From: Lysinibacillus contaminans
GTDB taxonomy: Bacteria > Bacillota > Bacilli > Bacillales_A > Planococcaceae
Assembly: GCF_001278945.1 (NCBI RefSeq)
Contig: NZ_LGRV01000003.1
Coordinates: 930,001-994,000, forward strand
Direction of reading: 5' to 3'
DNA: 64,000 nucleotides
Numbering within the stretch: the stretch's first letter is position 1; the number at the start of each line of letters is the position of its first letter. Both the position numbers and the translations under genes were made by a program. Below the pieces are notes generated by a model. It had not been told where the DNA came from, did no database searches, and saw only the letters and a program-made list of their open reading frames with translations. This document shows, in pieces, positions 37,694 to 46,707 of the stretch.

Positions 37694-38296
37694 TTATGAA
37701 AGTTGTTGGAGAGCTTTGCGATAACGCAAGTATGTGAGGCCATAGAATAAACTCATAAATATAAATAGCCAAGGGATTAAGAATCGCATTAGAGCAAATG
37801 GTGTTTCAAATAAGAAAGCAAAAACAAATGAGGTACCTTCTTTATCCCATAAACCAGGTGTGAGATAAGCACCCTTCACATCATAAAATAGTGGATAATC
37901 ATAGGACGTATAAAGAATAATTAAAAAGGCTAGAGACATCATTGCTGAAAAACCTATCGATTTCATTAATCGTTTATATTTGGCGATGTGAGAGTGGTTA
38001 TCCGAGAATAATTCATCATGCCCATCTTTTGGTTTTAACCAGTAGTATGTGCCGTTGATTGAAGTGGGATTGATGGCATGCCAACCAAACTCTTCATGCA
38101 TTAGTATATAATTTTCGCGTGCTTTTTTATTTAGTTTTTTTTGAAAGTCAAGGCGAATAATTTTCTCGGTGTCGGAATTTTTCTTAAACGTATAGAAGCC
38201 TAAGGGATTAATACGGTTACATTCCCATCCTTCTTGAAGCATAGAATTAAGCCATTTCTCTTCTTTTTCAATATCAAAAAAGATGTTAAATTTTTT
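37694..38296 (-). CDS. DUF2812 membrane protein
   Basis: 200 residues. The N-terminal half (KFNIFFDIEKEEKWLNSMLQ, YTFKK) matches the DUF2812 domain; the C-terminal half has two membrane helices (about 120-140, 170-195). DUF2812 proteins usually sit behind a PadR regulator, as here: the ATG at 38296 overlaps the end of padR by 11 bases, with AGGGAG inside padR. The function of DUF2812 is unknown; PadR pairing suggests response to cell-envelope stress or a drug. Confidence 0.85.
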   Translation of the reverse strand, partial: KKFNIFFDIEKEEKWLNSMLQEGWECNRINPLGFYTFKKNSDTEKIIRLDFQKKLNKKARENYILMHEEFGWHAINPTSINGTYYWLKPKDGHDELFSDNHSHIAKYKRLMKSIGFSAMMSLAFLIILYTSYDYPLFYDVKGAYLTPGLWDKEGTSFVFAFLFETPFALMRFLIPWLFIFMSLFYGLTYLRYRKALQQLS

Positions 38297-38621
38297 CATT
38301 TCCTTCATCTCCCTCATATAAAGATAAAATATGCTGCAAGCGTTGTTGCTCACTTAAAAGGATGGCAAGACCAGCCTCTGTTGTTTTGTAGACTTTTCTA
38401 CGTGGATCATCGGACTCGACGGGCATAATCCAATCATATTTTAAAAGGTTTTCAATCGCCCCGTACAATGTGCCGGCGGCAAGGCGTACATCACCATGAC
38501 TCATATCTTCAATTTTTTGCATAATGGCATACCCGTGAAGTGGTTCTCGTAAAGCAAGCAAAATATAATGCATGGTTTCAGATAAAGGTAGTAGTTTATG
38601 TTTTTTCATATTCGCACTCAT
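38286..38621 (-). CDS. PadR-family transcriptional repressor
   Basis: 111 residues, the length of short PadR (subfamily 2) proteins. Winged-helix motif: LREPLHGYAIMQKIEDMSHG then LAAGTLYGAIENLLKYDWI, followed by DDPRRKVYKTTEAG. It represses its own operon with DUF2812. The start is either ATG 38621 or ATG 38609; neither has a strong site. A long operator-like repeat lies immediately upstream. Confidence 0.92.
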   Translation of the reverse strand: MSANMKKHKLLPLSETMHYILLALREPLHGYAIMQKIEDMSHGDVRLAAGTLYGAIENLLKYDWIMPVESDDPRRKVYKTTEAGLAILLSEQQRLQHILSLYEGDEGNEKI

Positions 38622-38625
38622 TTCT

Positions 38626-38670
38626 ATTCAGTTTAACTGTATAGTTGGATTATATACAGTTGAACTGAAT
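38626..38670. promoter_or_regulatory. PadR operator: near-perfect 18-base inverted repeat
   Basis: The left arm is ATTCAGTT-T-AACTGTATA (38626-38643) and the right arm TATACAGTT-G-AACTGAAT (38653-38670), 9-base spacer, one mismatch. A further half site AACTGTATA lies at 38676-38684. It covers the -10 box of the padR promoter, as expected for an autorepressor. Confidence 0.85.
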
Positions 38671-38677
38671 AATGCAA
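38649..38677 (-). promoter_or_regulatory. Sigma-A promoter of padR-DUF2812 operon
   Basis: Minus strand TTGCAT (38672-38677), 17 bases, TATAAT (38649-38654). Confidence 0.8.
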
Positions 38678-38699
38678 CTGTATAGTAAATGTTGGAATA

Positions 38700-38736
38700 A
38701 AAAAAGACAATGCGTGGTAAGTGCATTGTCTTTTTC
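38700..38736. terminator. Terminator of the YczE-like gene
   Basis: AAAGACAATGC pairs with GCATTGTCTTT; T run on both strands. Lies directly after the minus-strand stop at 38737. Confidence 0.85.
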
Positions 38737-39363
38737 TTATATGACTGAACTTTTTACGCCAGTCCATTTTGTAAATAATCGATCATTGACAGTAAGAGCA
38801 TATTGAACAATTGGCCCAAGTCCGATTGCCATCAGAACGGTTCCTAAGCCAACTGGTCCACCAAGGAAAAATCCGAGAATTGCTACGGTTACTTCCATTG
38901 TTGTACGTGAACGCATAACACTCCAACCAAACTTTTGAACGAAAAGCAGCATCAATGTATCACGTGGGCCAATGCCTAAATTGGCCACCATATACATACC
39001 ACAGCCCCAACCGAGTAAAATTAACCCAGTAATATAAGCAAATAACTGCATCCAAAAGCCCTCAATGTCTGGTAGCCAATAATTAAAAATATCGATGAAA
39101 ATCCCCGTTAAAAACATATCTAAAAATGTCCCAGGAAGAGGCAATTTCTTTCTCATAATCATATCAACTGCTAAAATCGCTAAGCCAATAAGAATTGACC
39201 AAGTACCGATTGTTAAGCCAATGGATTTGGCAAGTCCGATATGTAAAACATCCCAAGAGCCGACGCCAAAAATTTGACCTTTAATCGTTAATGTAATACC
39301 AAAAGCTAAAATAATAATGCCTACAAAGAAAAAGAGGCACCTCATCAAAAATGCTTGCTTCAT
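38737..39363 (-). CDS. YczE/YyaS/YitT-family integral membrane protein
   Basis: 208 residues, about five helices. FGITLTIKGQIFGVGSWDVL, GWGCGMYMVANLGIGPRDTL and RSRTTMEVTVAILGFFLGGP are shared by the YczE-like family; B. subtilis YczE is linked to surfactin production by an unknown mechanism. ATG 39363 follows AAGGTAG at 5 bases; the ATG at 39378 has none. Confidence 0.85.
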   Translation of the reverse strand: MKQAFLMRCLFFFVGIIILAFGITLTIKGQIFGVGSWDVLHIGLAKSIGLTIGTWSILIGLAILAVDMIMRKKLPLPGTFLDMFLTGIFIDIFNYWLPDIEGFWMQLFAYITGLILLGWGCGMYMVANLGIGPRDTLMLLFVQKFGWSVMRSRTTMEVTVAILGFFLGGPVGLGTVLMAIGLGPIVQYALTVNDRLFTKWTGVKSSVI

Positions 39364-39468
39364 ACTAACTACCTTCATTCTGTAAAATCATGTTGTCCAA
39401 AAAAATATTATAGCAACATATTTTGTAGAATGCAGAAAACTATCATTTCTTATTTTTCAGAAAAGACC

Positions 39469-39493
39469 GTTTAGTATATGGCAGAAAGGGTAA
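39469..39493 (+). promoter_or_regulatory. Sigma-B-type promoter
   Basis: GTTTAG, 13 bases, GGGTAA, close to the sigma-B consensus GTTTAA-N13/15-GGGTAT, 31 bases before the stress-protein start. Confidence 0.7.
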
Positions 39494-39524
39494 AATAACA
39501 GTGAATCATGAAAGGGTGGATAAA

Positions 39525-39944
39525 ATGACTTCTGTACGTGATGAAATATTAGAGGTATTGAATAGAGAAAAAGTAGGGACCATGGCTACAGTAGAGAACG
39601 GAAAACCATATTCTCGCTATATGACATTCCAACACGAAGACTTTGTGTTATACACGGTTACAAACAAACACTCAGAAAAAGTAGAAGAGTTGAAAAAAAA
39701 TCCGTATACACATATTTTATACGGCTACGAAAATAAAGGATTTGGCGATACTTTTGTCGAGATTGAAGGGAAAGTAACAGCATTTGAAGATGAAGGCATA
39801 AAAAATAAGCTCGCTGAATTTTTTACAGGCATTTTTATTGGCAACAAGGATGAGATGTTAACGCTGAAAATTGAACCCATTCGTATGCGCCTGATGAATA
39901 AAAAAGGAGAGCCCCCAAAAGAATTAGAATTTGCAACAGAATAG
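39525..39944 (+). CDS. General stress protein 26-like flavin-binding protein
   Basis: 139 residues of the pyridoxamine-phosphate-oxidase-like split-barrel family: KVGTMATVENGKPYSRYMTF, FVLYTVTNKHSEKVEELKKN and FVEIEGKVTAFED. B. subtilis YdaG of this family is a sigma-B general stress protein. A sigma-B-like promoter is upstream, which fits. The ATG at 39525 has AAAGGGTGG; a GTG at 39501 without a site is rejected. Binds FMN or F420 probably; substrate unknown. Confidence 0.88.
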   Translation: MTSVRDEILEVLNREKVGTMATVENGKPYSRYMTFQHEDFVLYTVTNKHSEKVEELKKNPYTHILYGYENKGFGDTFVEIEGKVTAFEDEGIKNKLAEFFTGIFIGNKDEMLTLKIEPIRMRLMNKKGEPPKELEFATE

Positions 39945-39952
39945 CTTAAGTA

Positions 39953-39982
39953 AAAACGACCATAGTGTGTGGTCGTTTTTTT
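39953..39982 (+). terminator. Terminator of the stress gene
   Basis: AAAACGACCA pairs with TGGTCGTTTT, T run after. Confidence 0.88.
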
Positions 39983-40128
39983 TATGAAAGTAGAGATTAA
40001 TTTCACAAATATTTTTTTGGGAAAAGGTTGTTTTCGTATAGATTGTTTTGGTCTTTAGTAAATCCTTTTTTAACAAAGGTTGTTTTTGTAAAAAATTGTT
40101 TCTCCCTATTAAAAAGTTACTGAGAATA

Positions 40129-40689
40129 TTATCGAAGAAGATATAAAAAAGAAGAAGCGGCATAAAATATCACCCAAATACCTATGATTAACAATAACGT
40201 ATTGATTTGTCTCAAAATGCCTGATTCTTTTTGCATCTCTTTGTAAAATTTCGTTATCATAAATACACCAGATGTCAATAACACGGCACAAGCAATATAC
40301 GAAAAGATGTCTGCTCCATCTATCTTACCTATGCTGATGAATTTTAACGCTATACAGTTTAAAAAAGAAACAAATGAAAAAAGCTTTGTTTCCTTCAACT
40401 CTAATTTTCTACTTTTCTTTTTCGCCAATTTGTACCAACGCTTCATATCTTCTGGCGATACATACTGCGCAATAATAGCTTCAACTTGTTCCGTGTATTT
40501 TTTTAGAACTTCAACTGTATAAAACGCTTCGTATATTTCATCGTTTTTTTTCGAGCGGAATCTTTCAGAAGAGTGTTTTAAAATGTCTTTGATTCCTATT
40601 TCAAACGGAATGTTACTTTTCTTTAAGTGTTCGATAATTGGCAAGACAATATCTTCTGAACGCCCAATCACTATTTTCTTTTTAAACAA
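40129..40689 (-). CDS. Hypothetical membrane protein
   Basis: 186 residues. The first ~100 are charged and soluble (EDIVLPIIEHLKKSNIPFEI; a long Lys-rich stretch around 95-105), then two or three membrane helices (FSFVSFLNCIALKFISI, IFSYIACAVLLTSGVFMI, LLLIIGIWVIFYAASSFLY). No family recognised. TTG 40689 lies 8 bases after AAGAGG; a GTG at 40698 overlaps it. AT-rich codon use compared with neighbours. Confidence 0.65.
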   Translation of the reverse strand: MFKKKIVIGRSEDIVLPIIEHLKKSNIPFEIGIKDILKHSSERFRSKKNDEIYEAFYTVEVLKKYTEQVEAIIAQYVSPEDMKRWYKLAKKKSRKLELKETKLFSFVSFLNCIALKFISIGKIDGADIFSYIACAVLLTSGVFMITKFYKEMQKESGILRQINTLLLIIGIWVIFYAASSFLYLLR

Positions 40690-41081
40690 ACTAAGCACCT
40701 CTTATGAAACAAGTTAAATTACACTGAACTATACTATTTACATAAGACCTTTCCAATAATCCAAAATATAACATACTCTTTTAAATATACGATGCTTTCG
40801 TTTAGCAACAATCTTTGAGAAAATAGACATGGAAAAATCACAAACATTTCAGTGGAGCGGAAAGCGTCCGCCTGTAGTGTAACGATGGGAGCAATTATAT
40901 TTTTTATCTTTGCACTGTTCATACTTATTGATGAAAATACGAATTATGAAATTGATTCAGATGATAAATGAAAAAATATGTCCGATAAAATTCAAATTCA
41001 AATTCAATCGCCTTACATTACTTGAATCTAGTAGGTAATTCATGCATGATAATTCTTAAAGATGAAAAGGGAGTGCATAGA
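40690..41081. other. Gap with repeat fragment and sORF-like tail
   Basis: Holds a repeat fragment (40852-40873), then a 28-codon open frame (40885-40971, MGAIIFFIFALFILIDENTN…) with no ribosome site. The latter could be the end of a membrane-protein gene cut by the repeat. The last 40 bases are the leader of adenine deaminase. Confidence 0.4.
40852..40873. repeat. Fragment of dispersed GC-rich repeat
   Basis: GGAGCGGAAAGCGTCCGCC in an AT-rich gap; the reverse strand combines GGCGGACGC of the copy at 43440 with CTTTCCGC of the copy at 49760. Confidence 0.6.
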
Positions 41082-42827
41082 ATGACAGTAAAACAACAAC
41101 AGCTCACACAAAATATACTGACATCTCAAGGGGCGTTAGAAGCAGACTTTATTTTACGCAATGCACAGGTTGCTGATGTTTTTACATTGACGTGGAAAAA
41201 GGCGGATATCGTCGTGAAAAATGGCCAAATTGTAGCTCTTGATACACAACACCGTTTCACAGCAAAACATGAAGAAGATGCAGCTGGGAGTTACGTGGTA
41301 CCAGGGTTCATTGATGGACATATACATATTGAATCGTCCATGCTAACCCCCGCTGAATTTAGCCGCGTGCTACTACCACATGGAATCACAACAGTTATTA
41401 CCGACCCACATGAAATTTCTAATGTTGCAGGGGCAGAGGGCATTCAATTTATGCTTGATGATGCCAAAAAAGCAGACATGGATATTTTTGTGATGCTGCC
41501 TTCAAGTGTACCGGGCACAAGTTTCGAGAATGCAGGGGCAACGCTTGCGGCACAAGACTTGGCACCTTTTTTTGCACATGAGGATGTAAGGGGCTTAGCT
41601 GAGGTTATGGATTTTCCGGCGGTGTTAAACGGAGAAGCGGGAATGCTAGAGAAAATCTTGCTGGCACAACAGGCAAACTTAGTGATAGATGGCCATTGTG
41701 CAGGGTTAAATAGTGCACAAATAACAGGCTATCGCGCAGCAGGCATTCATACTGATCATGAATGTGTGACAGCCGCAGAAGCATTAGATCGTGTAGAGCA
41801 GGGGATGTACGTCCTTATTCGAGAAGGCTCTGCAGCGAAAAATTTGCGTGATTTATTGCCAGCGGTTAATGCGACAAATGCACGCCGTTTTGGTTTTTGT
41901 ACGGATGATAAATATGTAGACGAGCTAATGGATGAGGGAAGCATTAACTTTGATATAGCTATGGCGATTGAAGAGGGAATGGAGCCACTTCAAGCTATAC
42001 AATTAGCAACGATTAACGCTGCAGAGTGCTATCGACTATACGACCGAGGTGTTCTAGCACCTGGCTATAAGGCGGATTTTGTGTTAGTTGAAGATATAAA
42101 AGAAATGCGTGCCAAAGCGGTGTGGAAAAATGGGGTCAAGGTGGCTGAAAACGGCGAAATGCTGACAGCTCGTAAAGCAACGGAAGTACCTGCACATATT
42201 CATAAATCGGTTCATTTACCGAATGTCACAAAGGATATGCTAGCCATTCCATTTACTAAAGGGACAAAGGCGAATGTTATGGAAATAGTGCCCAATCAGC
42301 TCATTACGAATCATTTAGTACTAGATGTACCAGTGAAAGATGGTGTCTTTGTGCCATCTGTTGAGCAAGATCTATTAAAGCTAGCCGTGATTGAGCGTCA
42401 TCACAATCTGCATACGACAGGGCTTGGCATTATCAAAGGCTTCGGTTTACAAAAGGGTGCCGTTGCGACGACCGTTGCCCATGATTCGCATAATGCACTC
42501 GTTGTCGGTACAAACGATGAAGATATGCTAGTAGCACTTGAACGTATTCAAGAAATACAGGGTGGTTTTGTCATCGTAGCAGATGGTGCAATTTTAGCGG
42601 AAATGCCGTTAACAATTGGTGGGTTAATGACAGATGCAACAGCTGATATTGCAAAAGAGCAATTAGCGAGCCTACATTTAGCACTGCATCAGTTAAATCC
42701 AACCTTAGATTACCATTTCTTGTTAACGTTCTCGTTCGTCGCCTTACCGGTTATTCCAGCTTTGAAGCTAACAGATACGGGATTATTTGATGTGTCAACA
42801 TTCAAGCATATTTCGGTGGAAGTATAA
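41082..42827 (+). CDS. ade: Adenine deaminase
   Basis: Converts adenine to hypoxanthine for purine salvage. 581 residues with the amidohydrolase fold: VPGFIDGHIHIESSML (metal HxH), TVITDPHEISNVAG, VIDGHCAGLN and HTDHECV give metal ligands, and FCTDDKY the catalytic Asp. The C-terminal adenine-deaminase domain follows (residues about 420-581), ending TDTGLFDVSTFKHISVEV. ATG 41082 lies 8 bases after AAAAGGGAG; an in-frame upstream start at 41022 has none. A decayed copy of the tail occurs at 58.9 kb. Confidence 0.95.
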   Translation: MTVKQQQLTQNILTSQGALEADFILRNAQVADVFTLTWKKADIVVKNGQIVALDTQHRFTAKHEEDAAGSYVVPGFIDGHIHIESSMLTPAEFSRVLLPHGITTVITDPHEISNVAGAEGIQFMLDDAKKADMDIFVMLPSSVPGTSFENAGATLAAQDLAPFFAHEDVRGLAEVMDFPAVLNGEAGMLEKILLAQQANLVIDGHCAGLNSAQITGYRAAGIHTDHECVTAAEALDRVEQGMYVLIREGSAAKNLRDLLPAVNATNARRFGFCTDDKYVDELMDEGSINFDIAMAIEEGMEPLQAIQLATINAAECYRLYDRGVLAPGYKADFVLVEDIKEMRAKAVWKNGVKVAENGEMLTARKATEVPAHIHKSVHLPNVTKDMLAIPFTKGTKANVMEIVPNQLITNHLVLDVPVKDGVFVPSVEQDLLKLAVIERHHNLHTTGLGIIKGFGLQKGAVATTVAHDSHNALVVGTNDEDMLVALERIQEIQGGFVIVADGAILAEMPLTIGGLMTDATADIAKEQLASLHLALHQLNPTLDYHFLLTFSFVALPVIPALKLTDTGLFDVSTFKHISVEV

Positions 42828-42835
42828 TAACGAGA

Positions 42836-42875
42836 AACGACCTGAAAGCAAAGTAGCTTTTAGGTTGTTTTTCTT
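42836..42875 (+). terminator. Terminator of ade
   Basis: AACGACCTGAAAGC pairs with GCTTTTAGGTTGT, followed by TTTTCTTT. A similar hairpin follows the ade-tail fragment at 58984. Confidence 0.78.
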
Positions 42876-43033
42876 TGTGGATATTTAAAAGAGTAGAGTA
42901 GCTAGGGTAAATAGTTGAATCCGAAAAATATCATTTTTTTAGGAAAATGATATAAAGTAGTATAGAATATATAAGTGTATTTAAGAGGTTATTAAAAATA
43001 CCGGTTAATTTAAAAAGGGAAGTTGGAAATAAA

Positions 43034-43315
43034 GTGGAAAAAGTGAATTACAAGGTAGTTAATGCAGAATTATTCGAAGCGGTAAAAAATCGACCATTGA
43101 AAGAAATTATTCTGCCACAAGAGAAATTAGTAGATGAGAAAGGTATCGTAATAGCGCAGTCTAGAAAAGCTGATGCAGACTTATTCATTTCAATTACTGC
43201 GAATGACGGTCCATCAAGACTGTTAGTTCACTGGGGTGATTCGAATGATTACTACCAAGGCTGGAATATGGCTTGGGAAGAATTCACTTGGTGTTTAGAA
43301 ATTGCACAAAAATAA
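43034..43315 (+). CDS. Hypothetical small protein
   Basis: 93 residues, soluble, acidic and aromatic C-terminal half (LLVHWGDSNDYYQGWNMAWE). Family not recognised. GTG start at 43034; GGGAAG lies rather far upstream, and an in-frame GTG at 43043 is an alternative. A perfect 14-base hairpin follows. It stands alone between ade and a repeat-rich gap. Confidence 0.6.
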   Translation: MEKVNYKVVNAELFEAVKNRPLKEIILPQEKLVDEKGIVIAQSRKADADLFISITANDGPSRLLVHWGDSNDYYQGWNMAWEEFTWCLEIAQK

Positions 43316-43339
43316 TCGAACATACTCTATATAAAGAAT

Positions 43340-43371
43340 GAAAGGCTATAGGAAATCTCCTATAGCCTTTC
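43340..43371. terminator. Perfect hairpin, weak T run
   Basis: GAAAGGCTATAGGA pairs with TCCTATAGCCTTTC around 4 bases, but is followed by ACATTG, so termination is uncertain. Confidence 0.5.
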
Positions 43372-43439
43372 ACATTGTTGAAAACAATTAAATCAATAAA
43401 TTTTTTGTGGACCTTTATGAGAGTTTGTTCAAAGAACCC

Positions 43440-43573
43440 GTTGATTTCCGTTACAGGCGGACGCGTTCCAGGGGGCGAGCCTTGAGCCGCTTCGTCGCAA
43501 TAAACACTGCTCCTGCAGGGTCTCAAGTTGCTCGCCAATCCCCTAGGAGTCGCCGCCTTTCACTCCAATCAAC
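43440..43573. repeat. Dispersed structured repeat, copy A
   Basis: Begins GTTGATTTCCG and ends with the complement ATCAAC. Outer stem AGGCGG(A)CG / CGCCGCCT with a bulged A; inner stems GGCGAGC/GCTCGCC (43474-43480 with 43530-43536) and CTTGAG/CTCAAG (43481-43486 with 43522-43527). The same architecture with different bases is found at 49760. No ORF. Confidence 0.8.
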
Positions 43574-43897
43574 TAGATTTTTAGTAGAATAAAGTTGTTT
43601 TGCTTTGCGAAATAAGCCAGTCTAATTTTGCTAGTAGGTAGTTGTAAGCGACAGGCCTTATGCGGAAATTTTAGAAGCACCATCTTTTTAGCAATATCAA
43701 TGCTGCTCCCGCGGGAAATAGCGTTGTTTTTTGCTTTTACCTACATCTTTAAGAACGATTTATTCATGTTATTTCTATGGACAAGATACTTTATCAATAC
43801 AAAATATCAATTTTTGAGGAGTATCCGAATGAGAGCGGTAGAAAATGCTGTATGCTTCGGTTGTCTGCAGCTTTTCCTTAAATGGTGAAAAGCGTTC

Positions 43898-43945
43898 AGA
43901 AAAGTGTGCGAAATGAAGGACTCATATCATTTCGTACACTTTTCT
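43898..43945. terminator. Long hairpin before the SLH gene end
   Basis: AGAAAAGTGTGCGAAATGA pairs with TCATTTCGTACACTTTTCT with one mismatch; T-rich on the plus side. No clear transcript ends here from the plus strand, so it may be a minus-strand terminator for the SLH gene. Confidence 0.55.
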
Positions 43946-43974
43946 TTTCTATACTCTCTTTATTGCCACGTCAC

Positions 43975-45000
43975 TCATTGTCTTTTTAACGTCCCAGAAA
44001 AATTCGTACCTTGACTACGTTCTGCGCCGCAGTCTACCTCTGTTACTTTGAGAGCGTTATTTAGACGTTCGAACTCCATCACGCAGCGGTTGCCGTTGGA
44101 TGACTTGTACATAACGGCCTTTGTGCTAGAAGTAATGGTAGCCGTTCCTTCCACGCTACCTGCTTCCAGACCATCATTCGTCGTCATAGAGATGTCGAAG
44201 CTTTTGCTTGTTGCGTTTGAAATGATGGCATCACGGCGGTTATACTCAGTCGCCCCCTTGCCCCATTTGTAGTAAAAGCTATACGTAGCAGCCCACGCAC
44301 TTTTTTCAGCTGTTGTTTGTTGCATTTTTTTATCAAGTTGGTTTAGTCCATTTTGGGCACGCGTATTTAAAGAAATATTGTTTGCATTTTCATGAATTTC
44401 TTCAGCGTCATTAGAAATAGAATAAAGATTTATCGAATCCATACGGTGCAGCATTGTCACGACTTGCGCACGTGTCACATTGTTCGATACACCGAAAAAC
44501 TTTTGCAAGTCACGATCTTCATACTGGGGATTTTGCCCTGTTGAAATGAAGTAGTCGAGTAAAAATTGAATTGAGTCATTTAACCCTCGCTTACCCTCAG
44601 CCAAATGGGTAATTGCTTGCGCCACGACACCGCGTTTTACCGCTTTTGCTCGAAGATTATTATCAAAATAACCATTGAACGGCACGCCATAGCTTGCAAG
44701 GCGATTGTAATATTCATCTGACCAGTTCGCAGTAGTAGTCTGTTTTTTTAACTTGCCATACGGTGTCTCTAGCTCATAAAAATTAGCAAGTAACTTAGCA
44801 AATTGTTGCTCGGTAATCGTTGCGTTTGGCTTGAATGTGCCATTAGCGTAGCCATCGATAATACCATATTCCTCCGCCCACATGACCGCTTCATAGGCAA
44901 AATGATCCTTTGAAACATCTTTAAAGCCAGCAGCCTCTACCTTATAGCTGCCTGCCACAACAAGTACTGTCAGCAATAAAATACTCACTAATTGTTTCAT
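43975..45000 (-). CDS. SLH-domain protein with cysteine-containing C-terminal domain
   Basis: 341 residues. Signal peptide (KQLVSILLLTVLVVAG…EAA), then three SLH-like repeats: FKDVSKDHFAYEAVMWAEEY is canonical; the second (about 90-140) and third (FFGVSNNVTRAQVVTMLHRM) are diverged. The C-terminal ~80 residues form a distinct domain with two cysteines (GNRCVMEF, VDCGAE) and a final FSGTLKR, reminiscent of small secreted inhibitor or adhesin domains; no assignment. ATG 45000 is 9 bases after GGAAAGGA. Confidence 0.85.
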   Translation of the reverse strand: MKQLVSILLLTVLVVAGSYKVEAAGFKDVSKDHFAYEAVMWAEEYGIIDGYANGTFKPNATITEQQFAKLLANFYELETPYGKLKKQTTTANWSDEYYNRLASYGVPFNGYFDNNLRAKAVKRGVVAQAITHLAEGKRGLNDSIQFLLDYFISTGQNPQYEDRDLQKFFGVSNNVTRAQVVTMLHRMDSINLYSISNDAEEIHENANNISLNTRAQNGLNQLDKKMQQTTAEKSAWAATYSFYYKWGKGATEYNRRDAIISNATSKSFDISMTTNDGLEAGSVEGTATITSSTKAVMYKSSNGNRCVMEFERLNNALKVTEVDCGAERSQGTNFSGTLKRQ

Positions 45001-45426
45001 CAACATCCATCCTTTCCTGGCGTAATTATATCTAGTTTGCTAGATATTGTTAAAAACTGCAAATATTAAATGAGGCGGATAAACTATCATCTTAATGTAG
45101 CAATTTGGAATTTAACATATTTTTCATTCAAACCTAAATGATGAAGAGGAACATCTTGTCCTTCTAATTAACACAACTGCTATAAAGTATGCCATCTTCG
45201 CTATGAAATCCAATTCATCTGAAACGCCTTCTTTAAAAATAGTAGTTGAACTTAATAATCCTCTATTTTAACTAAAGAACATTAATTCCCTCTGTTTCAA
45301 GAATTCTTTTCTCGCTGGCATTTTGGATTATATGGTAAAATTTTCTGAATAGAATGATAGGTACATAATTTTTGGAATGATATAAAGAAAATAGAGCGGA
45401 AGAGAAATGGGAAAGGTGTGATATCC
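45001..45426. other. Intergenic, nothing recognised
   Basis: AT-rich, carries the divergent leaders of the SLH gene and the MFS gene. No repeat or ORF of interest. Confidence 0.4.
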
Positions 45427-46644
45427 ATGGCTGATGCAATTTCTAAAAATGCTCCTATGAATAGATGGTTCGCTTTAGGGTGGATTGCCATTGCCGAATT
45501 ATTTGCTTTAAGCATGTGGTTTAGTGCTTCAGCAATTCTTCCTCAATTAGAAAAAGAATGGGGTATGTCTGCTGTAGAAGGTTCATGGATTACACTAGCC
45601 GTACAAATTGGTTTTATAGTTGGCGCTATTATTAGTGCTTTCCTGGGTCTAGCTGATCGCTTTAATGTAAAAAAGTTATTTGCCCTTGCCTGTATAATTG
45701 GGGCCCTTGTTAATGGTTTATTTATTTTGAGTCCTTGCATAACATATGGAGTACTATTTCGTTTTTTGACAGGAATAACAATGGCAGGTGTGTATCCAAC
45801 AGCGGTAAAATTATTATCGCTGTGGTTCCCAAATAAGCGAGGATTGGGTACGGGCATATTGGTTGCTGCACTTACATTAGGTTCATCTTTACCTCATCTT
45901 CTTGTGCTATTTACTTCGAATGTTAACTGGAAAATCATAATGATTATTAGCTCAGTCCTCGCATTACTTGCAGCTGGGATTATGCAGTGGGTACTACCAG
46001 AGGCACCAGCACAACCAAAAAGGGCTGGGGCTATCTCGCGAGATACGTTAAAGAAAGTCATTCGAAATCGCCGAGTGATGTTAGTGAATTGCGGATACTT
46101 TGGTCACATGTGGGAGTTGTATGCGATGTGGACGTGGTTACCGTATTTTTTAACAGCTAGCTTTCGTTCAACGTTACAAGGAACCTCCTTACAAGAAATG
46201 AGTACGTTGTTAAGCTTTTTAACTATTGGTATTGCAGGGGCAATCGGCTGTATCGTGGGAGGTATTTTCGCCGAGAAAATCGGGAAAGTACGGCTTTCCA
46301 TGCTAGCTATGGCAATTAGTGCTGCATGTTGTTTAATTATAGGTTTTACTTTTGAATATTTTTGGTTAACCGTGATTGTCTCGCTCATTTGGGGTATGTC
46401 TGTCATTGCGGATTCAGGGCAATTTTCTGCTGCGGTAACAGAATTTGCAGAGTCAGAATATGTGGGCACGGCGCTCACTTTTCAAATGGCGATTGGTTTT
46501 TTATTAACGACGATTTCCATTTATATTATACCTGTTTTTGTAACAGTGATAGGGTGGCAATGGGTATTTTTAATCCTCGCCATCGGTCCTTTTGTAGGTA
46601 TAGTGGCTATGAATTTCCTAAGACGTGAGGAACAGTTCGGATAA
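45427..46644 (+). CDS. MFS transporter (nitrate/cyanate-like type)
   Basis: 405 residues with 12 helices. The first-helix block WIAIAELFALSMWFSASAIL and PTAVKLLSLWFPNKRGLGTG (loop with the MFS basic motif) are typical of a Bacilli MFS subgroup often labelled CynX/NimT-like. Substrate unknown. ATG 45427 is 10 bases after AAAGG; the GTG at 45418 is inside it. A sodium-dependent transporter gene follows 63 bases later in the same direction. Confidence 0.85.
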   Translation: MADAISKNAPMNRWFALGWIAIAELFALSMWFSASAILPQLEKEWGMSAVEGSWITLAVQIGFIVGAIISAFLGLADRFNVKKLFALACIIGALVNGLFILSPCITYGVLFRFLTGITMAGVYPTAVKLLSLWFPNKRGLGTGILVAALTLGSSLPHLLVLFTSNVNWKIIMIISSVLALLAAGIMQWVLPEAPAQPKRAGAISRDTLKKVIRNRRVMLVNCGYFGHMWELYAMWTWLPYFLTASFRSTLQGTSLQEMSTLLSFLTIGIAGAIGCIVGGIFAEKIGKVRLSMLAMAISAACCLIIGFTFEYFWLTVIVSLIWGMSVIADSGQFSAAVTEFAESEYVGTALTFQMAIGFLLTTISIYIIPVFVTVIGWQWVFLILAIGPFVGIVAMNFLRREEQFG

Positions 46645-46707
46645 TGAAGTGGGTAAAATCTATTGAATTTAAAGTCTTAGTCATTGTATAGAAAGAAGGA
46701 AACAACC

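Larger units (their letters stand above)
43374..43974. other. Gene-free interval with a dispersed repeat
   Basis: Contains the 134-base repeat (43440-43573), a small fragment GCTCCCGCGGGAAATAG near 43705 that resembles its core, and a 19-base-arm hairpin at 43898. ORFs crossing it are chance frames. Confidence 0.5.

Noticed and set aside
40885..40971. 28-codon hydrophobic ORF
   Set aside because: No ribosome site; more likely the truncated end of a lost membrane-protein gene. Kept only in the gap description.
43407..43888. Plus-strand ORFs over the repeat interval
   Set aside because: Basic, Arg/Ser-rich frame produced by the GC-rich structured repeat; no ribosome site.
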